From: Pyrinomonadaceae bacterium
GTDB taxonomy: Bacteria; Acidobacteriota; Blastocatellia; Pyrinomonadales; Pyrinomonadaceae
Assembly: GCA_023717605.1 (NCBI GenBank)
Contig: JAMQPH010000730.1
Location: forward strand, 1-33,336
Reading direction: 5' to 3'
DNA length: 33,336 bases
This document shows, in pieces, positions 16,079 through 25,545 of this stretch (position 1 is its first letter; every line of letters starts with the position of its first letter). The notes beneath the pieces are model-generated. The model worked only from the letters and a program-made list of their open reading frames with translations. It did no database searches and was not told the DNA's origin. The translations under genes and the position numbers were made by a program.

Positions 16079-17176
16079 CTACTCGTAGGCAAGCGCGCTT
16101 ACGGCGTCGAGATTCGAAGCGCGAACTGCCGGATAAAGCGCTCCCAGCCCGCCTCCCAGAATCCCAATCGCCGCCGCAGTCAAAGCCCACGACCAGCTAA
16201 ACTCGAAGAGCAAACCATAGAACTGGTGGATGAGATATCCGGCAACAAACGAGAGCAGAAAGCCGGCGACCAACCCAATCACACTAATCAGTAGCGCTTC
16301 CTTCTCAATGAGTCCAATTATGTAACCACGCGACGCGCCCAGTGCTTTCAGAATGCCAATCTCGCGCGTTCTTTCGGTGATCGTCGTATACATAGCCAGC
16401 ATCACGACCAGCGCGCTCACCACCGCCGCCAGCCCAACGAGTACTCGCAAGAACACCGGGAGATACGGGATGTTCTGCTCGATGCTGGTGAAAACGTCTT
16501 CCGTAAACTGGATCTTGTTACCGGGCAAATGGTCGGCGATGCGTTTCGCGACCTCGCCCTTGTCACTCGAACTGCGGACTTTGACCATCACGTAGGTGCA
16601 CTTGTCCTGCGCCTCGAATGCTTCCTGCATGGCTGCCAGCGGCATCTTTACGCGAGCAGTTGATTCGGGAGAATAGATGCCTACCACTCGATATGGCTTG
16701 TCGCCAAACAGCTTCAATTCACTGCCGACGGAAAGTTTGTTGTTGCGCGCCTTTGATTCATCAATTACGACCTCATCATTCCCCTGCGGCGCCCGGCCGG
16801 CAACCAGTTGAATACCGTTCATTTTGGAAAACGGTTCCCAATCGACACCTTCTATCCGCTCCAGACCAAAGCCCCGATTGCTCTGAAGCACATTTACAAT
16901 CACGGGCAAAGCATCTTCGACGCCCTCAATCCCCTTCAATAGTTCGGCATACTTCGTGCTGAGATTTGCTGTCGATGAGGTCAGCTGCATCGCTCCGGGT
17001 CGCGTGAAGATTATCTGCGCGCGCAGGTTTGACCCGCGACGCTGGAGATCGTTAGACATGCCGCGTGCTAATCCGGTAAAGAGCATGACGAGGCTTACCC
17101 CGAGAGCGATGCCGGCCACACTAACCAAGGTGCGCACAGGGCGCTGACGAATGTTTGAACGAATCAGATTGTCCAT
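16079..17176 (-). CDS. MacB/FtsX-type ABC transporter permease, orphan
   Basis: A 365-residue inner-membrane protein. The N-terminus RPVRTLVSVAGIALGVSLVMLFTGLARGM is the first transmembrane segment of the MacB_PCD/FtsX permease family. Residues about 40-240 form the periplasmic domain. The last 120 residues hold three segments (about 243-265, 295-318, 330-350), with the characteristic ERTREIGILKALGASRGYIIGLI loop between the first and second and GALYPAVRASNLDAVSALAYE at the end. These proteins do mechanical work on lipoproteins or envelope substrates rather than classical transport, powered by a partner ATPase. No ATPase or periplasmic partner is adjacent here: the gene stands alone between a flippase-like gene and a divergent glycosyltransferase. 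The partner is presumably elsewhere. Confidence 0.88.
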   Translation of the reverse strand: MDNLIRSNIRQRPVRTLVSVAGIALGVSLVMLFTGLARGMSNDLQRRGSNLRAQIIFTRPGAMQLTSSTANLSTKYAELLKGIEGVEDALPVIVNVLQSNRGFGLERIEGVDWEPFSKMNGIQLVAGRAPQGNDEVVIDESKARNNKLSVGSELKLFGDKPYRVVGIYSPESTARVKMPLAAMQEAFEAQDKCTYVMVKVRSSSDKGEVAKRIADHLPGNKIQFTEDVFTSIEQNIPYLPVFLRVLVGLAAVVSALVVMLAMYTTITERTREIGILKALGASRGYIIGLIEKEALLISVIGLVAGFLLSFVAGYLIHQFYGLLFEFSWSWALTAAAIGILGGGLGALYPAVRASNLDAVSALAYE

Positions 17177-17332
17177 ATTTCTTCGATGTCAGAAGCAGAC
17201 AACTGTCACACACTTCTGACATTCATTTGGGTACGGGTATACATTAAAGCATTTGGATGAAACCCAACAACCGCCGCGATGTTTGGTCGTGTCCTAAATT
17301 TGTAAGCGCAAGCAATCCACTATGGTTTCAGC

Positions 17333-17338
17333 TATAAT
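17333..17338 (+). promoter_or_regulatory. Candidate -10 box (TATAAT) before the glycosyltransferase gene
   Basis: A perfect TATAAT about 30 bases before the TTG start at 17370. I cannot find a convincing -35 box 16-18 bases further upstream, so it is weak evidence. Confidence 0.25.
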
Positions 17339-17369
17339 TGGCCCATCCGATCACAAAGGGATTTAGATC

Positions 17370-19052
17370 TTGGCAAGCGATATCAAGTTTAGTTCCTCCG
17401 CTCCGGCAGTTGAGATTCACCCCCGGAAAGGTTCGTGGCCCGCGGTGGCGCTTGATCGTCGTGGCGGCCTGCTCGCCAGTCTGGACTGGACCATCTTCGG
17501 CACGCTGGCGATCTGTGTCGTGCTCGGGCTGGGTTTGCGAGTAAGCAACCTCGGCGGGATCGGATTCGCAGAAGACGAAATGAACAAGCTCGATGCTGTA
17601 CGCGCTTACGAGCGAGGCGACATCAGCGCCAACGCAGAACATCCGATGGTGATGAAGTCGCTAATGTTTGCTTCAGTGAAAGCCGCCAGTGCCTGGCACA
17701 ACCTGACGGGCCGCTCAGTTAGCGATGAATTTGCCTTGCGTCTCCCGAATGCCATTGTGGGAGCGCTTACTGTGATTCCGCTTTTCTTACTAACAGCCGC
17801 CTACTTCGATCGGTGGACAGGACTATTAGCTGCCGGCTTTTGGGCCTTTGGAATCAATGTAATCGCTCTCAATCGCGTGGGGAAGGAAGACACGCTGTTG
17901 GTGTTCTTCATGCTCTTCGCTTTCTATTTCTATGTACGGGCGAAACAGACGTCTCCCAGGGAAGAGTCGACGAGGCGACGCAACTATATTCTCAGCGCGA
18001 TTTCGTTTGGCTTCATGCTCGCCTCGAAATACTTTCCTCATTATTTCGGGCTCAACGCTCTGTTTCATCATGTGTTCCACGTCCGTAAACGCAAGCCAGG
18101 CGAACCGAGCGGGAAGACACCAACCATTTTCTACGTTCTAATACTGGTCGCCTTCCTGCTCGCGAATCACGCGGTATTGCTGCCGCAGGTCTGGGACTAT
18201 CTGAATGCCTACACAGGCGAGCGCTTACTGGTCCATACAGGCTATCTCTTCGGTGACCAACTCTACAAGAACAACATGTCGAGCACGCCCTTCTGGGGCA
18301 CACCCATTTACTTCTACCTTCTTTTCATGGCAATCAAGATCCCTTTGTTGGTTCTAACGAGCTTCGTTGTGGGCTTCCTGGTTTCGCTGAAACGCTGGCG
18401 GCATCCGGGACACGCATTTGTAGTATTCATGTTTCTCTTCTGGATAGTGCCGTACTCGCTGATTGGCGGAAAGTGGTTACGTTACTCGCTCTCCCTCATG
18501 CCGTTTGTCTACATGATCGCCGCGGTGGGCGGAATTGCCCTGATCGGGTTTTTGTCGAAGTTCTTGAAGGCCTCAGGAGAGACGTCCGCGATTGTTTCCG
18601 CAGCTGCAATTTTCGTGTTTATAATGCTCCCCGGCTGGACGGCCTATGCGCATGGGCCGCACTACGCGCTCTACACTAATGCTTTGGCTGCCGGGCGAGA
18701 GGGTTACTACTTTCCGCACGATGAGTTTTACGATGATGGTCTGCGCGAAGCGATTAAGTTTGTGAGCGACAGCGCTCCTCAGCAGGCAATCATCGCCCAC
18801 GAAACTCCCGCGGTGACCCGATACTATCTGGAAAAATTCTCCCGCTCGGATTTGAACTCCCAGGTTATCTCCAGCGCTGGTTTCGATCCGGCCAATCTCA
18901 CTCAGCCAGCTTACATTATCGTCCAACGTGGTCGGACTTACTTTGAGAATCGCGAGAAGATCGCCTTCATCCGGTCGAATTTCAAGAAGGTCTACGAAGT
19001 TAAGATCAGTGAGGCCACGGCCGCAGAAGTATTTGTGAATCTACCAAAGTAG
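17370..19052 (+). CDS. PMT/ArnT-like GT-C glycosyltransferase
   Basis: A 560-residue polytopic membrane protein of the dolichol-/undecaprenyl-phosphate-dependent GT39/GT83 type (PMT_2). Such enzymes take a sugar from a lipid carrier and add it to protein or lipid on the outer side of the cytoplasmic membrane. The first transmembrane helix (about 40-60) is followed by the acidic motif FAEDEMNK (Glu68, Asp69, Glu70), the likely catalytic site in the first outer loop. About ten more hydrophobic segments follow, then a C-terminal soluble domain (about 440-560). The longest frame starts at TTG 17370 with AAAGGGAT eight bases upstream; no ATG lies before the first helix, so TTG is accepted. A CpdB-like gene follows after 35 bases. 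Substrate cannot be read from the sequence; surface glycosylation, perhaps of the giant protein, is only a suggestion. Confidence 0.85.
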   Translation: MASDIKFSSSAPAVEIHPRKGSWPAVALDRRGGLLASLDWTIFGTLAICVVLGLGLRVSNLGGIGFAEDEMNKLDAVRAYERGDISANAEHPMVMKSLMFASVKAASAWHNLTGRSVSDEFALRLPNAIVGALTVIPLFLLTAAYFDRWTGLLAAGFWAFGINVIALNRVGKEDTLLVFFMLFAFYFYVRAKQTSPREESTRRRNYILSAISFGFMLASKYFPHYFGLNALFHHVFHVRKRKPGEPSGKTPTIFYVLILVAFLLANHAVLLPQVWDYLNAYTGERLLVHTGYLFGDQLYKNNMSSTPFWGTPIYFYLLFMAIKIPLLVLTSFVVGFLVSLKRWRHPGHAFVVFMFLFWIVPYSLIGGKWLRYSLSLMPFVYMIAAVGGIALIGFLSKFLKASGETSAIVSAAAIFVFIMLPGWTAYAHGPHYALYTNALAAGREGYYFPHDEFYDDGLREAIKFVSDSAPQQAIIAHETPAVTRYYLEKFSRSDLNSQVISSAGFDPANLTQPAYIIVQRGRTYFENREKIAFIRSNFKKVYEVKISEATAAEVFVNLPK

Positions 19053-19087
19053 CGCAGCGGGTAGTTAACTCTAACTGAATTGCCATC

Positions 19088-20740
19088 ATGAAACTAAATC
19101 GCAGGTTGCTTCTATTGCCATGCTTGTCTGCACTATTGCTGGCTCTTGCGTTCCTCTCGCCGGCCCCACCAAGCGGAGCCGCAAACCGGGTTCAAATCAC
19201 AGTCTTAGGGACCACAGATCTTCACGGCAACATCTACCCGGTCGACTACTACACGAACAACCCAGACAACCGTGGTCTCGCAAAAGTCGCCACGCTCATA
19301 AAAAGAGCCCGCAACGAGAATCCGGACGCGCTCCTGCTGGATTCCGGCGATACGATTCAAGGCACGCCGCTCGAGTACTATCACAACAAGAAAAACAACA
19401 CGCCTCCTGACCCTATGATGCTCGTAATGAACGCCCTCGGATATGACGCCCTGGCGGTAGGCAATCATGAATACAACTTCGGGTTGAAGGTACTCGAGAA
19501 GGCTCGCAGCGAAGCCAAGTTTCCCTGGCTCTCGAGTAACACCTACGAAAAAGGAACTGACAAGACCCACTACCAGCCATACCTCATCAAAGAGGTTTCA
19601 GGTGTTCGCGTCGGTATCCTCGGTCTAACGACGCCCGGAGTTCCGGTCTGGGAGAATACCCAAAACTACGCAGGCCTGGATTTTCGTGAACCAGTTAGTG
19701 AGGCCAGAAAATGGGTCTCGGTCTTGCGCGAGAAAGAGCGAGTGGACGTAGTCGTGATCGCCATGCATATGGGACTGGAGGAAGACTTACGCACCGGAGA
19801 AATCAATCCCGGGCAAGTGCCTAACGAAAACCGGGCACTCGCTATCGCGAAACAGGTTCCCGGAGTTGACGTTATTTTCATGGGCCATACTCACCGAGAT
19901 GTGTCCGCGCTTTCCGTGAATGGCGTGCTCCTGACCCAAGCCAACCACTGGGGCCGGCATCTGGCACGCGCCGACTTGTATCTTGGAAAAGAAGGCGACC
20001 GCTGGCAGGTTTACGCCAAATCCGCGCGCACGATTCAAGTTGATGACAAGGTCGAGGCTGATCCGGAGATTCTGAAACTGACTGAACCCTACGACAGGGA
20101 GACACAAGGGTGGCTAGCGCGTGTCATCGGCGAGTCCGGAGCGGACCTCAGTGCGCGCGACGCGCGCTTCCGTGATACCGCCATTCTCGATCTGATTCAA
20201 CGGGTGCAGTTAGAAACGGGAAACGCGGACGTTTCAATGGTGGCGAGTTTCAATCCTGACGCCCGCATCAATAAAGGCCCGGTTACGGTGCGAGACATCG
20301 CCGGACTTTACGTCTACGAAAATACACTTGTGGTTTTGGAGGTTACCGGCCAGCAACTGAAAGATGCGCTCGAACACTCAGTGAAGTACTTCCGTGCCTA
20401 CCAACCAGGAAAGACCGCTGCTGAGTTAGTCGACGAAAAAATCCCGGCGTACAACTTCGATATCGCCGAGGGCGTTACTTACGTTCTTGACATCTCCAAG
20501 CCCTTGGGCCAACGAATTCAAGACCTTAGTTTCCGCGGCAAGCCTTTGAATTCCGATCAAAAACTGAAGCTGGCTACCAATAGCTATCGGGTCAACGGCG
20601 GCGGTGGTTACGCGATGTACAAGAACGCACCCGTGGTTTATCGATCAAGTGAAGAGATACGTGAATTGATCATCGATTGGGTTGAGCGTCACAAGGCGAT
20701 TCCCACCGAGCCGACCAACAACTGGAAGATTGTGCCTTAA
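19088..20740 (+). CDS. Secreted 5'-nucleotidase / 2',3'-cyclic-nucleotide phosphodiesterase (UshA/CpdB-like)
   Basis: A 550-residue calcineurin-like metallophosphoesterase with a Sec signal peptide (about residues 1-32). Metal-binding motifs appear in order: TTDLHGN (Asp44, His46), DSGDTIQGTP (Asp88), GNHEYNFG (125-132) and MGHTHRD (His267, His269). The C-terminal 5_nucleotid_C domain (about 330-550) shows the substrate-stacking pattern, with NSYRVNGGGGYAMY near residue 507. The opening TTDLHGNIYPVDYY is closer to CpdB-type proteins than to UshA; nucleotide versus cyclic-nucleotide specificity cannot be settled by eye. It would act outside the cytoplasmic membrane, scavenging phosphate or nucleosides. 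It is 35 bases downstream of the glycosyltransferase gene, but its own Shine-Dalgarno is poor. A hairpin follows at 20885-20923. Confidence 0.9.
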   Translation: MKLNRRLLLLPCLSALLLALAFLSPAPPSGAANRVQITVLGTTDLHGNIYPVDYYTNNPDNRGLAKVATLIKRARNENPDALLLDSGDTIQGTPLEYYHNKKNNTPPDPMMLVMNALGYDALAVGNHEYNFGLKVLEKARSEAKFPWLSSNTYEKGTDKTHYQPYLIKEVSGVRVGILGLTTPGVPVWENTQNYAGLDFREPVSEARKWVSVLREKERVDVVVIAMHMGLEEDLRTGEINPGQVPNENRALAIAKQVPGVDVIFMGHTHRDVSALSVNGVLLTQANHWGRHLARADLYLGKEGDRWQVYAKSARTIQVDDKVEADPEILKLTEPYDRETQGWLARVIGESGADLSARDARFRDTAILDLIQRVQLETGNADVSMVASFNPDARINKGPVTVRDIAGLYVYENTLVVLEVTGQQLKDALEHSVKYFRAYQPGKTAAELVDEKIPAYNFDIAEGVTYVLDISKPLGQRIQDLSFRGKPLNSDQKLKLATNSYRVNGGGGYAMYKNAPVVYRSSEEIRELIIDWVERHKAIPTEPTNNWKIVP

Positions 20741-20748
20741 AATGCAAT

Positions 20749-20868
20749 TAGCCGCGGATTTGCGCGGATATCGCGGATCAGAACCAAAGATGATTAGAGT
20801 CCGACACGTCAGGTTCGGTTAATCAGTTCCTTATTAGATCCGCGTTATCCGCGTAAATCCGCGGCCGG
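20749..20868. repeat. Intergenic repeat, family B, second copy
   Basis: The left arm has CCGCGGATTTGCGCGGATATC from 20751 and the right arm the inverted GATCCGCGTTATCCGCGTAA from 20837. The unit plan is the same as at 12623-12838, with a different and shorter filler between the arms. Confidence 0.75.
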
Positions 20869-20884
20869 TTTTCCTTTATAAAAA

Positions 20885-20923
20885 CCAAAACGGCAACCGG
20901 AGGGGTTTCGGCTGCCGTTTTGG
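20885..20923. terminator. Hairpin downstream of the phosphoesterase gene
   Basis: An 11-bp perfect stem CCAAAACGGCA/TGCCGTTTTGG with a 17-base loop, between convergent genes (ending at 20740 plus and 21000 minus). The A-rich bases before the stem and the TTTT inside its right arm resemble an intrinsic terminator working in both directions. Confidence 0.65.
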
Positions 20924-20999
20924 TACTACAGTCAGGGGTGGGCGAGTCTGGTGAGACGTCTTCTCGCCGCCTGACGCTCGGGAGAGTTTAATCGGGGCC

Positions 21000-21473
21000 T
21001 CAGCGGACCATGGCTAAGATCTCGACCCTTTCATAGCTGCTTCGGGCAAGCTCGCTCTTCGAAGGAAGCGCGGCGAGTTGGTTTTCGAGGGCCCGCTCTT
21101 CAGCCGACTTCAGCAGTTGTCGACCGGTTTGTTCGCCCGGGGTCCAGATCTCAGAGAGAAAGTACCGTTGACCGTAGCGATGAAATACCAGCTTGGCCCG
21201 CTCCGGGACGATGCGTGCCTGGATTGGTCGCGTCAATCGGATCACGCCGTCATGGGAGTCCTTATTGCTGATCAATACTGCGTCACCACTGTTTGTGAAC
21301 GCTCGCACCGAGTACTCACCAGCCGTTAGCGACTTGTTACCGACGGCGAACTCGAACGGGACATCGGCAACGACCATGCGGGATTGAGCGTGGGCAGAAA
21401 CTAGCGCCGCCATCAACGCAACCGCGGCTACAATCAATAACATCGTGACGCCTTTTAGAATTTGGTTTTGCAT
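21000..21473 (-). CDS. Small secreted hypothetical protein
   Basis: A 157-residue protein with a clear signal peptide (about 1-30: a long hydrophobic stretch, then SAHAQ). The mature part begins VVADVPFEFAVGNKSLTAGEYSVR and continues with KLVFHRYGQRYFLSEIWTPG and a charged C-terminal tail. I recognise the pattern (VPF.F.VG...L.AGEY.V, KLVFH.YG..YFL..IW) as recurring in small exported proteins of Acidobacteriota, but I know of no function. The fold looks mostly beta-stranded up to residue 110, then helical. GAGGAG lies seven bases upstream of the ATG. It is a monocistronic gene facing the phosphoesterase gene. Function unknown. Confidence 0.8.
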   Translation of the reverse strand: MQNQILKGVTMLLIVAAVALMAALVSAHAQSRMVVADVPFEFAVGNKSLTAGEYSVRAFTNSGDAVLISNKDSHDGVIRLTRPIQARIVPERAKLVFHRYGQRYFLSEIWTPGEQTGRQLLKSAEERALENQLAALPSKSELARSSYERVEILAMVR

Positions 21474-21730
21474 ATTTACTCCTCTTGCCTGCCTTTCCAG
21501 GCGATGGTCGAAAGCGGCTCGACCTCTATCTAATTAGTAAGTGAGTGATCGCTTGATCGACTTCTTACCGGGGGCTCAATCTGCTTTCAATTTCGTGAGC
21601 CGCGCTCTTCATAGCCAATCACGTGCCACTCAGATTGACGAAAGGTTATTCAAAGAAGCGGATTCGTAAACCGGAGAGCCAGCAATAGTTAGCAGGGTGA
21701 ATCCGAAATTCCGTTTTTCGTGCAGACCCT

Positions 21731-21784
21731 ATTCCCGACATAGGGAATCTATCTCATCGGATAGGCGACGTATCCCTTAGGATA
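21731..21784. promoter_or_regulatory. Interleaved short palindromes upstream of the sigma54 activator gene
   Basis: Three adjoining dyads: ATTCCC/GGGAAT (21731-21748), GGATA...TATCC (21759-21775) and TATCC-CTTA-GGATA (21771-21784), with the TATCC half-site shared between the last two. The arrangement suggests cooperative regulator binding. I found no -24/-12 sigma54 promoter (GG-N10-GC) in the same stretch. The rest of 21474-21978 shows no gene that I can support. Confidence 0.4.
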
Positions 21785-21978
21785 GAATTGCGCCGGCTTT
21801 GGCGGATGAAGCATGCATTTAGTCAAATTTGCAGCTTAGGAAGTCAAAATTCGCAGGTTACGAAGGACCTGCGAGCCTCTCCCGCTCGAGAGATTGCCTT
21901 TCCGAGAGACAACACTGTTGCCCGCGACATATTGAGGCGCGTACACTTGCGGCACGTAGTCTCAGGGACATCTCGAAA

Positions 21979-23850
21979 ATGAACCCACGACTCGCAGCTA
22001 TCGCCGGAAAACTAAAAGGCGACGTTTTCCCGATCACCGATGCCCCGGTCTTGATTGGTCGGGAAACCGCTGCCAGCCTCTGCATCGCAGATCCGTCCGT
22101 GTCGCGACGCCATTCTCAGATCGAGAAAGAGGATGGGCAGTTTGTAATAATCGACCTTGACAGCCTCAACGGCACGTTTGTCAACGACGTGCCCGTGAAG
22201 CGACGTCCGCTTGCGCATGGAGATCGCGTTCGCATCGGCGACTCGCAGTTCCTCTTTCTGCTGCATGACGGGGAAGCGTCACCGCCATCGAAATCGAGTG
22301 CGGTCCGGTTTGAGGATCGTCAATTCAGCGGTTCAACAATCCAGGTCAAATACAACGACGCGGTTTACTTGATGGCCCGGGATCTGAGTGCGTTGATGAA
22401 GGCCAGCACCACTGTCAACGCCATCCGTGGTCTCGAAGAGTTGCAGAAGACCTTGATCGAACTCCTCTTCGAAGTCGTTCCTGCGGAGCGCGGAGCCATT
22501 CTGCTCAGTTATGCAAACGGGTTAGAGGATGCAGCTGTGTTTGGTCTGGATCGTGCCCGCGGGCCCGATGAAGCAATTAGGGTTAGCCGCAAGATCGCTC
22601 AACAGGTACTGCGGGAGAAGACCTCTCTTCTCATGAGCGATTCTCCAGCGAAGGGATTTGGCTCCGAGAGTCTCAACCAATCCCGGCCCAGTTCGCTCAT
22701 GTGCGTGCCGATTATCATGCTCGATCGACCGCTGGGCGTCATCTACCTCGATACGAATGCGCCGGACGTTCATTTCGACAAGGATCACTTGCAACTGGTC
22801 TCGGCCATTGCCGCCATTACGGCAGTGGCCATTGAAAATGCGCGCCACTTCGAATGGCTTCAGAGTGAAAACGAGCGACTACTCGCCGACGTCAATATTG
22901 AGCACAACATGGTGGGCGAGAGTCCCTCTATGAAACAGGTTTACCAGTTTATCTCGAAAGTTGCGCCAACCGATGCTACGGTGTTGATCTCCGGTGAAAG
23001 CGGAACTGGAAAAGAACTGGCGGCGCGAGCCATTCATCAAAACAGTAAGCGGGCGAAACTGCCGTTCATGGCTGTAAACTGTGCGGCGCTGGCAGAGACT
23101 CTGCTTGAAAGCGAACTCTTTGGGCACGAGAAGGGTGCATTCACCGGCGCCACGGCCACGAAGAAGGGTCGTTTGGAAGTTGCGGACGGCGGCACGGTGT
23201 TTCTCGATGAGATTGGCGAACTCTCACCTGCGCTCCAGGTGAAGCTCCTGCGGGTGCTGCAGGAACGCGAATTCGAACGCGTCGGCGGCACCCGGACGAT
23301 CAAGGTTGATATCCGACTCCTGGCGGCCACAAACAAGGATCTGGAACAAGCCATTGCCGAAGGAACTTTTCGTCAGGACCTCTTCTACCGTCTAAATGTA
23401 GTTGAACTGACAATGCCGCAGCTCAGAGAAAGGCCGGAGGATATTTCGCTTTTGGCAAACTACTTCGCCTCGAAGCACGGAGAAAAATGTAACCGCAGGA
23501 TCTTGGGGGTCTCTCCCGAAGCACAAGCCCGGTTACTCAATTACGAATGGCCCGGGAATGTTCGTGAGCTGGAAAACGCAATTGAGCGAGCGGTAGTGCT
23601 GGGCGTAACTGACCATATCCTCCCGGAAGACCTGCCCGAAGCCATTTTGGAAAGCGAAGCTGCGGCAACCGCCATCCCAGCGCCCAGGTACCATGAAGCC
23701 GTTACCCAGACAAAGAAAAAGATCATCTTGAGTGCTATGGATCAGGCAAAAGGCAGCTACACCGAAGCTGCCAAACTTCTGGGTGTTCATCCCAACTATC
23801 TTCATCGACTGATCCGGAACTTGAACTTGCGCGAACAGGTGAAGCAGTAA
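21979..23850 (+). CDS. FHA-GAF-AAA+-Fis sigma54-dependent transcriptional activator
   Basis: A 623-residue regulator. The N-terminal FHA domain (about 18-95) binds phosphothreonine peptides: GRE with Arg28, SVSRRH ending His45, and NGT at 64-66. A GAF-like sensor region follows (about 125-290: [28 protein letters not shown]). The sigma54-interaction AAA+ module has Walker A GESGTGKE (339-346), the GAFTGA loop (386-391) that touches sigma54, and Walker [12 protein letters not shown] (404-414). A Fis-type HTH ends the protein ([18 protein letters not shown]). An upstream in-frame extension to 21829 lacks family similarity; ATG 21979, with AGGGA 11 bases upstream, starts just before the FHA domain. 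FHA in place of a receiver domain points to control by Ser/Thr kinases. Likely targets are not visible; the acyl-CoA dehydrogenase downstream is a candidate. Confidence 0.93.
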   Translation: MNPRLAAIAGKLKGDVFPITDAPVLIGRETAASLCIADPSVSRRHSQIEKEDGQFVIIDLDSLNGTFVNDVPVKRRPLAHGDRVRIGDSQFLFLLHDGEASPPSKSSAVRFEDRQFSGSTIQVKYNDAVYLMARDLSALMKASTTVNAIRGLEELQKTLIELLFEVVPAERGAILLSYANGLEDAAVFGLDRARGPDEAIRVSRKIAQQVLREKTSLLMSDSPAKGFGSESLNQSRPSSLMCVPIIMLDRPLGVIYLDTNAPDVHFDKDHLQLVSAIAAITAVAIENARHFEWLQSENERLLADVNIEHNMVGESPSMKQVYQFISKVAPTDATVLISGESGTGKELAARAIHQNSKRAKLPFMAVNCAALAETLLESELFGHEKGAFTGATATKKGRLEVADGGTVFLDEIGELSPALQVKLLRVLQEREFERVGGTRTIKVDIRLLAATNKDLEQAIAEGTFRQDLFYRLNVVELTMPQLRERPEDISLLANYFASKHGEKCNRRILGVSPEAQARLLNYEWPGNVRELENAIERAVVLGVTDHILPEDLPEAILESEAAATAIPAPRYHEAVTQTKKKIILSAMDQAKGSYTEAAKLLGVHPNYLHRLIRNLNLREQVKQ

Positions 23851-23993
23851 TCTGCGGATTGGGCTTCCCGGCTTTTGCCTTTAACTTTTTCGTTGACTAT
23901 GATGCTGGACGTTCAAAGTACAGAATTGTCATTGCGGAACGATTTCAAGTAACCGTGCTGCCGATCTTCGGGGCTCGAGTGCCAGAGGTGAAG

Positions 23994-25178
23994 ATGAGTC
24001 AAAGTCAACCAGCAGCTGAGCAGCAGTCCAGGTTTCCTCTGACCACGCTGTCGGAAGACGAACAAATGTTTCGCGCCAGTGTGCGCGAGTTTGCCGAAGG
24101 TGAGCTGCGTCCGCGCGTCGAAGAGATGGACGAGCACGGGAAATTTGATCCCAAGCTGATCCAACAATGTTTCGACCTCGGATTAATGAGCATTGAAACG
24201 CCGGAAGAGTTTGGTGGTGCCGGAGCTTCCTTCTTCACAGCTATCCTGGCTGTCGAAGAGCTTTCTAGAGTTGATGCCTCGGTGGGAGTTCTTGTAGACG
24301 TCCAGAACACCCTGGTCAATAACGCCTTAATTCGCTGGGGCGACGCAGAACAACAGAAGAAGTATTTGCCGCAGCTTGCAAGTGAACGCGTAGGAGCCTA
24401 CGCGCTAAGCGAGGCCGGCTCAGGCTCAGATGCTTTTGCGATGCAAACGCGCGCCGTAGAAAATGGCGACCACTACCTGATCAATGGTCAGAAGCTCTGG
24501 ATCACAAACGGGAACGAGGCCGAAATTTTTATTCTGTTCGCCAACGCCAATCCCGAAGCCGGTTATCGAGGAATCACAGCTTTTATTGTCGAGAAGAGCT
24601 TCGACGGGTTTTCAGTGGGCAAGAAAGAAAACAAGTTGGGGATTCGCGCCTCTTCAACGACCGAACTGATTCTCGAGGATTGTCGGGTGCCCAGGGAGAA
24701 CGTGCTTGGCGAATTTGGCAAAGGCTATAAAGTCTCCATTGAAACGTTGAACGAAGGCCGCATAGGAATAGGTGCCCAAATGATAGGTCTTGCGCGTGGC
24801 GCGCTGGAGGCAGCCCTCGCGTACACCGGGGAGAGGCAACAATTTGGAAAGCCGATCAATCAATTTCAAGGCGTTCAATTTCAACTCGCCGAAATGGCCA
24901 CGCAACTGGAGGCTGCGCGTTTGCTGGTCTATAACGCGGCGCGGATGAAGGATGCTGGAATGAACTTCGTCAAGGAAGCTGCGATGGCCAAGCTCTACTC
25001 CTCCCGAGCGGCGGAGAAGATTAGTTCACTCGCCATCGAGCTGTATGGAGGATATGGTTTTGTGAAGGATTATCCGGTGGAGAAGTTCTGGCGGGATTCC
25101 AAGATTGGCGCGATTTACGAAGGCACTTCTAACATGCAGTTGCAAACGATCGCCAAGTTGATTATAGGAAGCAAGTAA
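23994..25178 (+). CDS. Acyl-CoA dehydrogenase
   Basis: A 394-residue flavoprotein that oxidises acyl-CoA to trans-2-enoyl-CoA and passes electrons to ETF. Signature 1 is YALSEAGSGSDAFAM. The FAD/substrate region includes QKLWITNG and the second signature includes RQQFGKPINQFQGVQFQLAEM and GGYGFVKDYPVEKFWRDSKI. The catalytic base is Glu376 in IYEGTSNMQ, the position used by short- and medium-chain enzymes. The longest frame begins at 23859, but ATG 23994, with AGAGG five bases upstream, yields the normal family length. It lies between a sigma54 activator and a thiamine-dependent E1 gene, which fits a branched-chain acyl-CoA or general beta-oxidation role; substrate length cannot be set by eye. 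A small TPR protein follows after 18 bases. Confidence 0.95.
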   Translation: MSQSQPAAEQQSRFPLTTLSEDEQMFRASVREFAEGELRPRVEEMDEHGKFDPKLIQQCFDLGLMSIETPEEFGGAGASFFTAILAVEELSRVDASVGVLVDVQNTLVNNALIRWGDAEQQKKYLPQLASERVGAYALSEAGSGSDAFAMQTRAVENGDHYLINGQKLWITNGNEAEIFILFANANPEAGYRGITAFIVEKSFDGFSVGKKENKLGIRASSTTELILEDCRVPRENVLGEFGKGYKVSIETLNEGRIGIGAQMIGLARGALEAALAYTGERQQFGKPINQFQGVQFQLAEMATQLEAARLLVYNAARMKDAGMNFVKEAAMAKLYSSRAAEKISSLAIELYGGYGFVKDYPVEKFWRDSKIGAIYEGTSNMQLQTIAKLIIGSK

Positions 25179-25196
25179 GAAGGATCATCTTCTAAA

Positions 25197-25520
25197 ATGT
25201 CGTCATCGAGAATCGAAATCTTCAAACAGATCCTGGAAACTGATCCCGGCAATGGCAATGTGCTTTTCGGTCTGGCGAAGGAGTATGAGAAGGCCGGACT
25301 TAACGACGATTTGATCGAAACGCTGACCCGATATCTTGCTAACACCGACGATGAAGGCAACGCCTACGGAATGCTGGCATCCGCATACGAAAAATCGGGA
25401 AATCGAATCAAAGCACGGGAAGTTTACCAACAAGGCATCGAAGCAGCTGTCGCACACGGGCATCCATCGATGGCCGAGGAGTATCGACAGACACTAGCGA
25501 GTGAGTATGATACGAAGTGA
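25197..25520 (+). CDS. Small TPR-like protein
   Basis: A 107-residue, all-helical soluble protein with about two and a half tetratricopeptide-like helix pairs: IFKQILETDPGNGNVLFGLAKEYEKAG (about 8-34), LIETLTRYLANTDDEGNAYGMLASAYEKSGN (39-69) and KAREVYQQGIEAA (72-84). Such repeats bind peptides or other proteins. It lies 18 bases after the acyl-CoA dehydrogenase and 25 bases before the E1 gene, so it belongs to the same transcript and may serve as an adaptor. AAGGA sits 12 bases upstream. No catalytic residues are recognised. It may be a small relative of proteins of this type often found next to dehydrogenase genes, but the function is not known. Confidence 0.8.
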   Translation: MSSSRIEIFKQILETDPGNGNVLFGLAKEYEKAGLNDDLIETLTRYLANTDDEGNAYGMLASAYEKSGNRIKAREVYQQGIEAAVAHGHPSMAEEYRQTLASEYDTK

Positions 25521-25545
25521 GTAGATAGACCACACGAAGTGAAGT

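Noticed and set aside
21780-21830. Sigma54 promoter before the activator gene
   Set aside because: TTGGC and GCATG are present but the GG-GC spacing is about 8, not 10.
21829-21978. In-frame N-terminal extension of the sigma54 activator
   Set aside because: No family similarity, and the FHA domain begins just after ATG 21979; the stretch is probably leader DNA.
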